Source: JBDXHU01 sp039989475 (GTDB taxonomy: Bacteria > Pseudomonadota > Gammaproteobacteria > Pseudomonadales > Halieaceae). Taken from it: a DNA stretch of 64,000 nt. A model generated the notes under the pieces. It did no database searches. It was not told where the DNA came from and saw only the letters and a program-made list of their open reading frames with translations. This document shows positions 51,139 to 59,678 of this stretch, piece by piece; the first letter of the stretch is position 1; the number at the start of each line of letters is the position of its first letter. The stretch spans positions 682,001 to 746,000 of the forward strand of contig JBDXHU010000002.1 of assembly GCA_039989475.1 (NCBI GenBank), written 5' to 3'. The translations under genes were made by a program, and so were the position numbers.

Positions 51139-51735
51139 ATGAAGCTGGCCATGAGATTGTCCAAGCGGAGAAAACAGAGCGGTTTCAGCCTGGTGGAGGT
51201 TATGGTTTCGGTTCTGGTTACTTCGGTGAGCGTACTGGGAGTGGCCGGCATGCAGGTGACCTCAAAGCGCGCTGGTTACGAAGCCATACAACGCACTACC
51301 GCCACGGCCATGACAACGGACATGCTTGAGCGGATGCGCTCTAACCCACATGCTCTGGACAACTATATCGCCGCCCAGCTGGGCGGCGGCACTATTACCG
51401 CAGAACCAGTACCCCGCTGCACCAATAATACGACCGACGCCTGTACCGACGTACAGCTCGCCAGCCGTGACCTGTGGGAGTGGGAGCAAGCCCTGGATGG
51501 CAATGACGAAACCCGCGAAGTCAGTGGCAGCGACGTGGCCACAGGCGGCCTGCTCAATCCCACCGGCTGCATTGCCGTCAGTGGCGGTGAAGTGACGGTT
51601 ACCGTGGCCTGGCAGGGCCAGGAAGCGCTTTCCAACCCCGGGGGAAATACCTGCGGCGCCGGGCTGTCCCGCTACGGCAGCGCCGATGAACAGCGCCAGT
51701 TGCTCAGCGTATCAACATTCATAACGGATGGATGA
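51139..51735 (+). CDS. pilV: Type IV minor pilin PilV
   Basis: The 198-residue protein has the type III signal KRRKQSG/FSLVEVMVSVLV with Glu5. ATTATAMTTDMLERMRSNPH is characteristic of PilV, and a cysteine pair (CTNNTTDAC) lies in the middle. A second ATG four codons in is an alternative start. Its stop overlaps pilW by four bases (ATGA), which supports tight coupling. Confidence 0.92.
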   Translation: MKLAMRLSKRRKQSGFSLVEVMVSVLVTSVSVLGVAGMQVTSKRAGYEAIQRTTATAMTTDMLERMRSNPHALDNYIAAQLGGGTITAEPVPRCTNNTTDACTDVQLASRDLWEWEQALDGNDETREVSGSDVATGGLLNPTGCIAVSGGEVTVTVAWQGQEALSNPGGNTCGAGLSRYGSADEQRQLLSVSTFITDG

Positions 51736-52736
51736 CGGTGCGGGCTAGACAACATCACCCCGCCACCAGGCAAGCTGGCCTGTCCCTGGTCGAATTATTG
51801 GTGGCACTGGCGATCGGTGTGCTTATCAGCCTCGGCATCGTCAATCTGTTCCTGCAAAGCCGGGTTAGCGCCCAGCAGGACGAGGAGACTGCCCGCCTCC
51901 AGGAAAACGGCCGCTGGGCGCTGCGTTACCTGTCCCGGGAGCTGGCCATGGCGGGATTCTATGGCAACAACATCGACGGCAGTGCCATCGCGACCTCACT
52001 GACCTTCACCAGCGATTGCGGTACCGATTGGGCCATGGACAGCGGTGTCAACCTGGAGCATCTGGATAACGCCAGCGATGCCGCTGCCACCGCTACCTTC
52101 GACTGCATGGTTACGGGGGAAATTGTACCCGGTACCGACGTGTTGGCGTTCCGGCGGGTCAAGGACAGCCCGGCCATGCTTGACGGAACTGCCATCGTCC
52201 CGGTGGAAAATAACAAGGTCTACCTGAGGCTTCAGAGCCTGGGTGGCAGCGGTCAGCTTCTGAAAGGTGGCGACCTGAGCCTGGCGGACAAGGCTGCAGG
52301 TTCTGGAGTCGACACCTGGGAGTACCTTCCAAAGCTGGTGTTTGTCCGCAGTTACTCACAGTCACCGGGCGATGGCATCTCCAGCCTGTGCGTAAAGCGC
52401 TTGTCCACGGATAGCTCTACGGTCAGCGTGGAGTCCACCGAGTGCCTGGTGGAAGGGGTCGAGAATCTGCAGGTGGAATTCGGATTGGACGAGGACATAC
52501 CCCCGGACTATGCCGCTGATTACTACACAGCCACACCCACGGCCGCACAGCTGGAATCCGCTATCAGCGCCCGAATTTACATCCTCAGCCGCAGTGTCAA
52601 TGAGGTGCAGGGTTACCTCAACGACAAGAGCTACCAACTAGGCCAGACCAGCGTCGCGGCAAACAACGACGGTTACTACCGCCGCATCCTGCATAGCACA
52701 GTGATGCTGCGAAACTCCTCATTGTACGAGTTTTGA
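51732..52736 (+). CDS. pilW: Type IV minor pilin PilW
   Basis: The 334-residue protein starts with a leader cut at RQAG/LSLVELLVALAIG (Leu rather than Phe at +1, Glu5 kept) and continues with RLQENGRWALRYLSRELAMAG, the PilW pattern. The long C-terminal part includes a VEGVENLQVEFGLDED segment. It forms part of the minor-pilin priming complex in the inner membrane. Confidence 0.92.
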   Translation: MTVRARQHHPATRQAGLSLVELLVALAIGVLISLGIVNLFLQSRVSAQQDEETARLQENGRWALRYLSRELAMAGFYGNNIDGSAIATSLTFTSDCGTDWAMDSGVNLEHLDNASDAAATATFDCMVTGEIVPGTDVLAFRRVKDSPAMLDGTAIVPVENNKVYLRLQSLGGSGQLLKGGDLSLADKAAGSGVDTWEYLPKLVFVRSYSQSPGDGISSLCVKRLSTDSSTVSVESTECLVEGVENLQVEFGLDEDIPPDYAADYYTATPTAAQLESAISARIYILSRSVNEVQGYLNDKSYQLGQTSVAANNDGYYRRILHSTVMLRNSSLYEF

Positions 52737-52738
52737 TT

Positions 52739-53257
52739 ATGAATAAGGCGCGCAATAAACAAGGTGGAGCGGTGCTGATCGTTGCCCTGCTGTTTCTTCT
52801 TCTACTGACCCTGGTCGCCGCCACCGGTGCGGAGACCAGCACCATGCAGCTTCAGATGGCCGGGAATGTTCAGTCCCGTGTGGAGGCGCAACAGCAGGTG
52901 CTCGCCGTGCTGGACGCTATCATAGACGACGACGATAACGCACCGATAGTCGGCAATATCGGCTACAAAATTTGTGAGCAGGGCTCCAACGACAGCAGCT
53001 GTGATCTGCAGTTGATCAGCCTGCCCAGCGCGGTCACCACCATTCCGAGCGGTGTCTCGATGGATTACTTCGTCACCCGGGTCGGCCCTCTGGAGGTTGA
53101 CGCACCGCCCATGTACGAGGAGCAGGCCAGCAGCGCCAGCGCCTACAAAATGGCCCGCCAGGAAATCACCGCCAGTTTCGATGGCGATGCAGCGCGCTTG
53201 GGCCGCTCAACAATTGTGCAGGGGGTCCAGGTCAGGATTCCCGCTCAGAATAACTAA
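52739..53257 (+). CDS. pilX: Type IV minor pilin PilX
   Basis: The 172-residue protein has a hydrophobic N-terminal helix after a short basic leader (KQGGAVLIVALLFLLLLTLV) and MAGNVQSRVEAQQQV, as in PilX. The conserved Glu5 is not evident, which is common for PilX. The ATG at 52739 follows the pilW stop; a TTG at 52733 overlapping that stop (TTGA) is also possible. Confidence 0.88.
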   Translation: MNKARNKQGGAVLIVALLFLLLLTLVAATGAETSTMQLQMAGNVQSRVEAQQQVLAVLDAIIDDDDNAPIVGNIGYKICEQGSNDSSCDLQLISLPSAVTTIPSGVSMDYFVTRVGPLEVDAPPMYEEQASSASAYKMARQEITASFDGDAARLGRSTIVQGVQVRIPAQNN

Positions 53258-53294
53258 AAGATACGGCCACCGCCGGTGAGCTGAGGAGATAAGC

Positions 53295-56200
53295 ATGGGA
53301 AGCAGAGATCTAATTCGCGCCGGTTCACTGGCGCTGGCCCTGGCCGCTCCCGTCGCGCTGGCAGACGATACCGATATCTACCTCAATGCCGGCCTGGGCG
53401 GCGGGGTTAGCGGCACACCCCTGGTGATGCTGACCCTGGATCTCCGCCCTAACCTGGGATCCAGCGAGTGCTCCACTGTACTGGCGGCCTGCAGCACCAG
53501 CTGCTCCTGCGAGGACCAGCTCGGCACGGAAATCTTCCAGGCCCTCGACCTGGTTAACGCCGCAGGTGTGGCAATACCCGACGGCATACCCGATTTTAGC
53601 CAGCACAGCCCCGAGAACCTGGGTGTCGACGGCCTGCTTTCCGGCTCCGAGTACTGGGACGGACTGCGGGTCACCATGTTCGACGGTATGCGAGCCGTGT
53701 TCCAGATCCTGTTCGGGGAGCTGCAGGATGTGCGCGTAGGCATGATGATTAACAATGACGACAGCTGCACCGGCAACCCGGACGCCGGTCCCACCCGGAT
53801 TCCCGGCGGCTCCTCCAATGGCTGCAGCAATGGCGCCTATGTACTTAAGGGCTTCTTCGATCCCGAGGACGCTTCGCAACGGGCAAATATGGCCCAGAAA
53901 CTCGCCGCCATACCGACTCCCAGCACTACCGTGAATGGAAACACATGGAATGGCCACCCCTACCAGCTGCGGGAAATGTACTTCGAGTACTACCGTTACA
54001 TCACCGGGCAGGACATGTTCAACGGTTGGCTGGGTTACGAGTCTTTCAACTCCAAGCAACCGAAGAAAAACCTCATGGACGGCGGCAACGATGCAAGCCC
54101 GCTGTTGGAGCCGGACCCGGCTACATACAGCGGCAGCGGGACCTCGGCGCGCTACGACAGCCCGTTCGATGAGGGCGACACCAGCGACTGGGCCTGCTCC
54201 AAGCTTTTCATGGTAAACACGCTCGACGCCGTATCCAACAGCGCCGCCGACTCCGACTTTGCCATTTCCGCAACTGGGCCCTCCGGTCTGGGCATCAGTT
54301 CCCCAACTGATAAAAAGGTTATTGCCAAGCTCAATGACCTGGACCTGGCCAGCAGCACACTGGGTGTGGATATCGAGGGCGACCAGACGGTCACCTCCTA
54401 CTGGGTGGCTGACAATGTGAATACCACCACCAATGGTTATGCCACTGCCGGTGGCACCGGTACGGCTTTTGATCACGGCGATCCGGAAGAAGCGCTGGAT
54501 TCACTGCGCTCGATATTCCGGGAAATACTCAGCGTGAGCACCACCTTCGTCGCCGCCTCGGTGCCGGTGAACGTGTTCAACCGCTCTGAGGTGGTCGACA
54601 ATGTCTACATGGCGATTTTCGAAGCCCAGGCTGAGCCTCGCTGGCCCGGAAATGTGAAGAAACTCAAGATTGCCGAGGTTAATACCACTAATGGCGCCGG
54701 CGAGACGGTCGGCTACAGCGTTATCCGCGACGCCGATGGCGATAATGCCTTCGATGCGGACGACGGCCGCATCAGGACCGATGCGCTGACCTTCTGGACT
54801 GATTCGAGTGCACCGGATACGGTGGCTTTCGACCCGGACAAAAACGAGGTCAGCGGCAAGGACGGTCGCTCGGTGACCCGCGGCGGCGCCGGCCAGCGTA
54901 TTCCCGGCATGTTGAACGACACCGAGCTGGGTGATGACAACGGCGACCTGGGGGCACGACAGCTATATACCGAGAACCCGGTATCCGCCAACAACCTGAT
55001 TGGTTACAACGTCAGCAGCGCTACGGCAATGCTGCTTGCACCCTACCTCGACCCGGCAACCGCCCTCAGTGACGATGAGCGCCAGGATCTTATCGCCTGG
55101 GGTCGCGGTATCGACGTCTACAATGAGGACGGTGACAACAGCGACGACTCGCGCGACTGGATGCTTGGCGACCCGATGCATTCGCGCCCCCTGGTCATCA
55201 ACTACGGCGATTACGGCGCTTATAGCAAGGACAATCCCATGATCCGGCTTTTCTTCGGTACCAACGACGGCTGGTTCCACGCTGTGGACAATACCACCGC
55301 AGCGGGCACGGAGCTGGGTCGCGAGGTCTGGGGCTTCATGCCTCTGGAAGTGATGTCGCAACAACAGCGCCTGGCTGAGAACAACGTTACAACTGTCGAT
55401 TCACATCCCTATGGCGTCGACGGAGAGGCCGTGGCCTACATCAACGATGTGGACGTCGACGGCGCCATCGAGTCCGGTGACGATGTCTGGATTTACGTCG
55501 GCCTGCGTCGAGGCGGCAAGGCCTATTATGCCTTTGATGCCAGCAACCCGAGCGCAACGCCCAGCATGAAATGGAAGATCACCAAGGGCGGCGAATTTGC
55601 CGAACTGGGCATGACCTTCTCCACGCCGCGTGTCACCCAGGTCAAGTTTGGCAGCACGGCAATACCGGCCCTGATATTCGCCGGTGGCTACGACGGCGGC
55701 TGGAGCGGCGCGAGCCGCATCGGTAAGGACGCAGGCTGGGGGGACAGCACCGAGGGCAACGCGATATACATCGTCAATGCCAACACCGGGGCGCTGATCT
55801 GGAAAGCCACCTACGGCACCGGCTTCGCCACCAATACCGCACGCTACAATGCCAACCTGGTCGACGCGATACCGTCCACTGTCACGGTACTGGACAGCGA
55901 CGGCAACGGTATCAGCGACCGCGCCTACGTCGGCGACACCGGTGGCACGGTATGGCGCGTCGACTTTCCGGAGGGCAGCGGCACCAACCATCGCAAAGAC
56001 AACTGGAAGATTTCCCAGTTAGCCCGCCTGGGGTCTGATGTTACCAACACCGACCGCCGCTTCTTCCACGCCCCGGACGTGGTCAAGGCCAGGGATGATA
56101 CGGGTGACTACCACGGTGTTATCATAGCTTCCGGAAACCGGGCCAAACCCCAGGGCACCGACGTCAACAACTTCCTCTATGTCATCAAGGATCGCGCCAC

Positions 56201-56714
56201 CACGTCAGGCTCCACTACGAGCCTGGTGGCGGATGAAACCGACGCCACCGGCGCCAACGACCTGGTCGACATCACCGATGTCTGCATTACGGGCGAAGAA
56301 ACAGTCTGCACCAACACAAACCTGTCGATGGGCTGGAAGCTGGCATTGCAGGACAACGGTGAGAAGGGACTGGCAGCGCCACTCACGGCGAACGGCGTTA
56401 TCTACTTCACCAGTTACCTGCCTGAGGGCGCAGGTTCATCGACAACCTGTGCACCCAGTGAGGGTAGCGGCAGACTTTACGCCATCAAACTGAAAAACGG
56501 GGCAGCCAATTACAACCTCAACAACGTCATCTCCACCCTGGACAAGGCAGACCGCTACACAACCGTGGGCCCGGGCATCCCACCCGGCGCCAAACCGCTG
56601 GGTGACCAGTTATTGCTGCCCGGCTCAGGTATCGATGGCAACCAGATCATCGATGTAGGGGGCCGCTCTCGCTGGCGTGTGTACTGGCGTGAGGTCGGCG
56701 TAGACCGGCTTTAA
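53295..56714 (+). CDS. pilY1: PilY1 type IV pilus tip/assembly protein
   Basis: The 1139-residue protein has a signal peptide (cut near PVALA/DD), an N-terminal region at the usual vWA position, and a C-terminal PilY1 beta-propeller (from about residue 620: RPLVINYGDYGAYSKDN, IRLFFGTNDGWFHAV, WGFMPLEVM). A calcium-binding-type loop DSDGNGISD is at residues 867-875. The vWA-like part has LTLDLRPNLGSS in place of the DxSxS metal site. It should act at the pilus tip or in assembly and surface sensing. GAGGAGA precedes the ATG. Confidence 0.93.
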   Translation: MGSRDLIRAGSLALALAAPVALADDTDIYLNAGLGGGVSGTPLVMLTLDLRPNLGSSECSTVLAACSTSCSCEDQLGTEIFQALDLVNAAGVAIPDGIPDFSQHSPENLGVDGLLSGSEYWDGLRVTMFDGMRAVFQILFGELQDVRVGMMINNDDSCTGNPDAGPTRIPGGSSNGCSNGAYVLKGFFDPEDASQRANMAQKLAAIPTPSTTVNGNTWNGHPYQLREMYFEYYRYITGQDMFNGWLGYESFNSKQPKKNLMDGGNDASPLLEPDPATYSGSGTSARYDSPFDEGDTSDWACSKLFMVNTLDAVSNSAADSDFAISATGPSGLGISSPTDKKVIAKLNDLDLASSTLGVDIEGDQTVTSYWVADNVNTTTNGYATAGGTGTAFDHGDPEEALDSLRSIFREILSVSTTFVAASVPVNVFNRSEVVDNVYMAIFEAQAEPRWPGNVKKLKIAEVNTTNGAGETVGYSVIRDADGDNAFDADDGRIRTDALTFWTDSSAPDTVAFDPDKNEVSGKDGRSVTRGGAGQRIPGMLNDTELGDDNGDLGARQLYTENPVSANNLIGYNVSSATAMLLAPYLDPATALSDDERQDLIAWGRGIDVYNEDGDNSDDSRDWMLGDPMHSRPLVINYGDYGAYSKDNPMIRLFFGTNDGWFHAVDNTTAAGTELGREVWGFMPLEVMSQQQRLAENNVTTVDSHPYGVDGEAVAYINDVDVDGAIESGDDVWIYVGLRRGGKAYYAFDASNPSATPSMKWKITKGGEFAELGMTFSTPRVTQVKFGSTAIPALIFAGGYDGGWSGASRIGKDAGWGDSTEGNAIYIVNANTGALIWKATYGTGFATNTARYNANLVDAIPSTVTVLDSDGNGISDRAYVGDTGGTVWRVDFPEGSGTNHRKDNWKISQLARLGSDVTNTDRRFFHAPDVVKARDDTGDYHGVIIASGNRAKPQGTDVNNFLYVIKDRATTSGSTTSLVADETDATGANDLVDITDVCITGEETVCTNTNLSMGWKLALQDNGEKGLAAPLTANGVIYFTSYLPEGAGSSTTCAPSEGSGRLYAIKLKNGAANYNLNNVISTLDKADRYTTVGPGIPPGAKPLGDQLLLPGSGIDGNQIIDVGGRSRWRVYWREVGVDRL

Positions 56715-56727
56715 GAGAACTTCTGCG

Positions 56728-57180
56728 ATGGACAAGCTTGTGAAAACAAAACGCCCGGCGGGCTTCACACTGATCGAACTTCTGATCGCACTGGTGATAA
56801 TCGGCATACTGGCCATGGTCGCCCTGCCCACTTATAAAGATAGCGTCCGCAAATCGGGCCGCACCGCCGCCAAGGGCGCACTGCTTGATATCGCGCTGCG
56901 CCAGGAACAGTATTTCCTCAACAATCGAGGCTACTCCACCACCCTGACGGCGCTGGGCTTGCCCGACCCGTACTTGATCGATAAAAAGTCCGACATGGTC
57001 GGCAGCACCGACCAGCGGCGGGTTTACAAGGTCACCCTGGCTAATACCAGCAACACCAGCTTCGACGCTGTCGCCACACCGCAACTGGACCAGACTGCTG
57101 ACGGCTGTGGTAGCTACACCCTGAATGCTGATGGCACCCGCAGCGTTAGCGGCACAGTCGGTAGCGACAACTGCTGGTAA
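56728..57180 (+). CDS. pilE: Type IV pilin PilE (minor)
   Basis: The 150-residue pre-pilin has RPAG/FTLIELLIALVIIGILAM with Glu5, then RKSGRTAAKGALLDIALRQE and a C-terminal disulphide pair (GCGSYTL ... DNCW). It matches the PilE minor pilin that closes the fimU-pilVWXY1E clusters. It starts 13 bp after pilY1. No terminator was seen within the next 100 bp. Confidence 0.92.
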   Translation: MDKLVKTKRPAGFTLIELLIALVIIGILAMVALPTYKDSVRKSGRTAAKGALLDIALRQEQYFLNNRGYSTTLTALGLPDPYLIDKKSDMVGSTDQRRVYKVTLANTSNTSFDAVATPQLDQTADGCGSYTLNADGTRSVSGTVGSDNCW

Positions 57181-57527
57181 TCACTGCATGTCACCAGGTA
57201 ATAGCCACGAAGTACGGTCGCACGCGGCCGCTCAAGGTCGTCGAGCAACCCCGCCAGGTGTGCCAGTTCGCCAAAAATAATACTGCATGCCATTGACCTG
57301 AATGGTACGTCACCCCGGCGTTGGCTAAGGTTAAATCGATAAAAGAGCCGGAGGGCCTGCCCCACTGCGTGTTTTGGGTGAGGAACAGGAAATGATGTCG
57401 AGTGGGGGGGCGCCTGGCCGGAATCGGTGGCGTTTATAGATAGTCATCTACAGACTCCAGCAATTTTGGGGAATTAACCTGGCGATAGCACCAATACCCA
57501 TTTACCCATACGGGTGCTAACGTAGAG
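57181..57527. other. 347-bp non-coding gap at the right end of the pilin cluster
   Basis: No convincing gene. A hairpin-capable inverted repeat TAGCACC (57486-57492) and GGTGCTA (57513-57519) lies 9 bp before the right direct repeat; its loop holds two TACCCAT copies and a smaller ACCC/GGGT pairing. A G-rich run (GTGGGGGGGC) sits near 57400. Confidence 0.6.
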
Positions 57528-57686
57528 CAATCTGAACCGGCGACCGGGAGATGGACCATCCGCCAATTGCCTCCGCTGTGGCGCTTCCTGCTCCCCTCTT
57601 CCTTCGGCCTGTGCCTGTTCCTGCTACCTGTTGAGGTCGACGGCAAGAGCACAATCATCCTCGGCGTCCTCACCGACCTGGTCAAA
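57528..57686 (+). repeat. Direct repeat, right copy: 5' end of the YjiH-family gene
   Basis: This is the in-gene counterpart of 50256-50420, and here the sequence continues into the full gene. It includes the GGGAGATGG segment, the TTG start and the first 40 codons. Confidence 0.93.
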
Positions 57687-58892
57687 CTACCGCTGCAGCC
57701 CTGGGCGCTGGAAATTATCGGCGGGGTTGTCTGCCTCAGCGCGCTGGGCGCTGTCGCTTTTCAACTGCTGCGCCCTGACTGGGAGAAATCACACCCGGCT
57801 CTGCATGCGTTTTGTGCAGTCACGCCCGCCTGGTTTGCTGTGCGTCTGTTGGCGGCGAGCCTGTCACTGCTTGTGTATTTCCAGGTTGGACCCGAGGCAA
57901 TCTGGGGCGCTGATACCGGGCGCATCACGTTTGAGGCCAGCGGCCCGTCGATTCTATATATTCTGTTCTTCGCCTGTTTCCTGATGCCCTTTCTCACTGA
58001 TTTCGGGTTCATGGAGTTCTTTGGCACCCTGGTCGAAAAACCTTTCACCTACCTGTTCAGGCTGCCCGGCAGAGCCTCCATTGATGCCACGGCCTCCTTT
58101 GTATCCGCCAGCATGGTCGCCATGATGATCAGCATTAGCCAGTACCACGCCGGACATTATTCAGCCAGGGAGGCCTCGGTTATCGCGACAAACTTCTCCA
58201 TCGTCTCGCTGCCTTTTTGCCTGGTGATGGCAACCGTCGCTGGCATCGATTACCTGTTCTTCAGCTGGTACGGAGTCGTGGTATTCGCCTGTCTCTCCTG
58301 TGCGGCAATCCTGCCACGGCTGCCTCCTCTTTCCCGGCTGCCGGAGCACTACTACAGCGGTGAGCCGGCGCCAGACGAGACCCGTGCATTGTCCGGACCC
58401 CTGTTGACCCGGGCCCTGTCTGCCGCGATGACACGCGCCGAAGCCGCTGGAACACCGCGCCAGATAGCCCAAAAAGCCTGGCGCTCCAGCCTCGGCCTTG
58501 TCGCTAACGTGTTGGGCACATCCCTGTTAATTGCAACAACCACCATGGTGTTGGTGCGGCACACGCCGATCTTCGATTGGCTTAGCTATCCGCTATACCT
58601 GCTGGTCAGTGCGGCCGGCATGGATCATGCCCAGACGGCAGCAGTAGCCATCCTGGTTGGCTTCCTGGACGTATTCGCGCCGGCTCTGCTGGCTACAGAC
58701 CTGCACAGCGAGTCCACCCGTTTCGTGATTGCCGGGGTTGCGGTCTCACAGATCATCTACATGTCCGACCTGGGAGCGCTCATCCTTCGCTCTGGATTGC
58801 CACTATCGCTACCGCGCCTGTTTTTGTTGTTCTGCATGCGCACGCTGATTGTTCTGCCTATCTTCCTGGTCGCCGCCAGATTGATGCTGTAG
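57567..58892 (+). CDS. YjiH-family nucleoside-recognition (GATE) membrane protein
   Basis: The 441-residue polytopic protein starts LWRFLLPSSFGLCLFLLPVE and has about ten hydrophobic segments. FVSASMVAMMISISQYHAG and ATNFSIVSLPFCLVMATVAG match the gate/nucleoside-recognition domain of YjiH-type transporters; the substrate is not established. The only plausible start is TTG; no ATG or GTG occurs between it and the upstream in-frame stop. GGGAGA is 15 bp upstream, closer to an ATC codon at 57558. Its 5' 120 bp are duplicated before the pilin cluster. Confidence 0.82.
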   Translation: MPPLWRFLLPSSFGLCLFLLPVEVDGKSTIILGVLTDLVKLPLQPWALEIIGGVVCLSALGAVAFQLLRPDWEKSHPALHAFCAVTPAWFAVRLLAASLSLLVYFQVGPEAIWGADTGRITFEASGPSILYILFFACFLMPFLTDFGFMEFFGTLVEKPFTYLFRLPGRASIDATASFVSASMVAMMISISQYHAGHYSAREASVIATNFSIVSLPFCLVMATVAGIDYLFFSWYGVVVFACLSCAAILPRLPPLSRLPEHYYSGEPAPDETRALSGPLLTRALSAAMTRAEAAGTPRQIAQKAWRSSLGLVANVLGTSLLIATTTMVLVRHTPIFDWLSYPLYLLVSAAGMDHAQTAAVAILVGFLDVFAPALLATDLHSESTRFVIAGVAVSQIIYMSDLGALILRSGLPLSLPRLFLLFCMRTLIVLPIFLVAARLML

Positions 58893-58991
58893 CCGATAGA
58901 CCGTCCGGCCTCATCTTTGAGACCACCGCATCCCCCGCTCTCGCACCCTGCTCGCCTGCTACACTAAACTGAATCTGGAGTATCACGGGTA

Positions 58992-59249
58992 ATGTGTATG
59001 GCTGATGGCAAAAAAGTACCGATCAGGCAGAGGAAAGCAATAATGATAAGACCTGATCCAGGCTTATTGGAAGCGATGGAAGCAGCGGCCGCCAGAGAGG
59101 GTATTAGCTTGAACAAACTGGCACTGGAGATCATTGAGACCAGCGGCAGAGTAGGCTCAGATAATGCTGCGGGAACCAGAGCAGAGCTAAATGACGCTGT
59201 CTCGAAGGTAGAAGCTGCCGTGAGAAATCTGAGAGCTGCAATGAGCTGA
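58992..59249 (+). CDS. Small ribbon-helix-helix (Arc/CopG-like) DNA-binding protein
   Basis: The 85-residue protein has a beta-strand (RKAIMIRPD) followed by two helices (LLEAMEAAAAREGISLNKLA), the RHH fold of Arc/CopG regulators, and a C-terminal coiled-coil-like helix (LNDAVSKVEAAVRNLRAAM). It could be an orphan antitoxin or a local repressor. No toxin-like partner is evident. Start at either ATG 58992 or 58998. Confidence 0.65.
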   Translation: MCMADGKKVPIRQRKAIMIRPDPGLLEAMEAAAAREGISLNKLALEIIETSGRVGSDNAAGTRAELNDAVSKVEAAVRNLRAAMS

Positions 59250-59357
59250 ACCGTGGTCGATCATTCTTCTAGCCTTACAGGCGGCGGTAACTAGGGCTTA
59301 TCTGCGCCATGGCCTATACTCCATGACCTTTTCGTGAGGCAGCAAGGCGAGCACTAT

Positions 59358-59582
59358 ATGAACAGAATAGAGAAGTTGAAAAACGACGTGTACAGTTTTG
59401 AAGAACTGAACACCCTTGAGAAAAACGCGACCAAATTGAATGACAGTGAAACGCTGAGCCTCATTGAGATAAGTCGCGCATCAAAGACCGCAAAGGGCGA
59501 AAAACCGAAACCCACTGTAGGCGAAGATGGAAAGCCGCTGACCCGACGAGCTCGTCGCGAGGAAAGATCTAATCGTCGCTGA
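59358..59582 (+). CDS. Small basic protein of unknown function
   Basis: The 74-residue product (MNRIEKLKNDVYSFEELNTL) is helical and charged, and ends in a strongly basic tail (LTRRARREERSNRR) suggestive of nucleic-acid or ribosome contact. An AAGGCGAG element precedes the ATG; the frame extends eight codons upstream. No family recognised. Base composition is AT-richer than the next gene. Confidence 0.55.
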   Translation: MNRIEKLKNDVYSFEELNTLEKNATKLNDSETLSLIEISRASKTAKGEKPKPTVGEDGKPLTRRARREERSNRR

Positions 59583-59678
59583 GGCCAAGGGCCCAGGCGA
59601 CCCCTTCGCCGGGCAGGCTCTTCTGGTCGACAGCTCTCCACGGGCTGAGCCATTGCCGGAACACTACGGTAACGCCGC

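Noticed and set aside
53325..54476. 383-codon antisense frame in pilY1
   Set aside because: Shadow of pilY1; no Shine-Dalgarno, no domain, and low-complexity Gly/Ala/Val composition.
58992..59582. Type II toxin-antitoxin pair
   Set aside because: The RHH protein could be an antitoxin, but the second protein has no toxin fold, the genes are 108 bp apart and they are not coupled.
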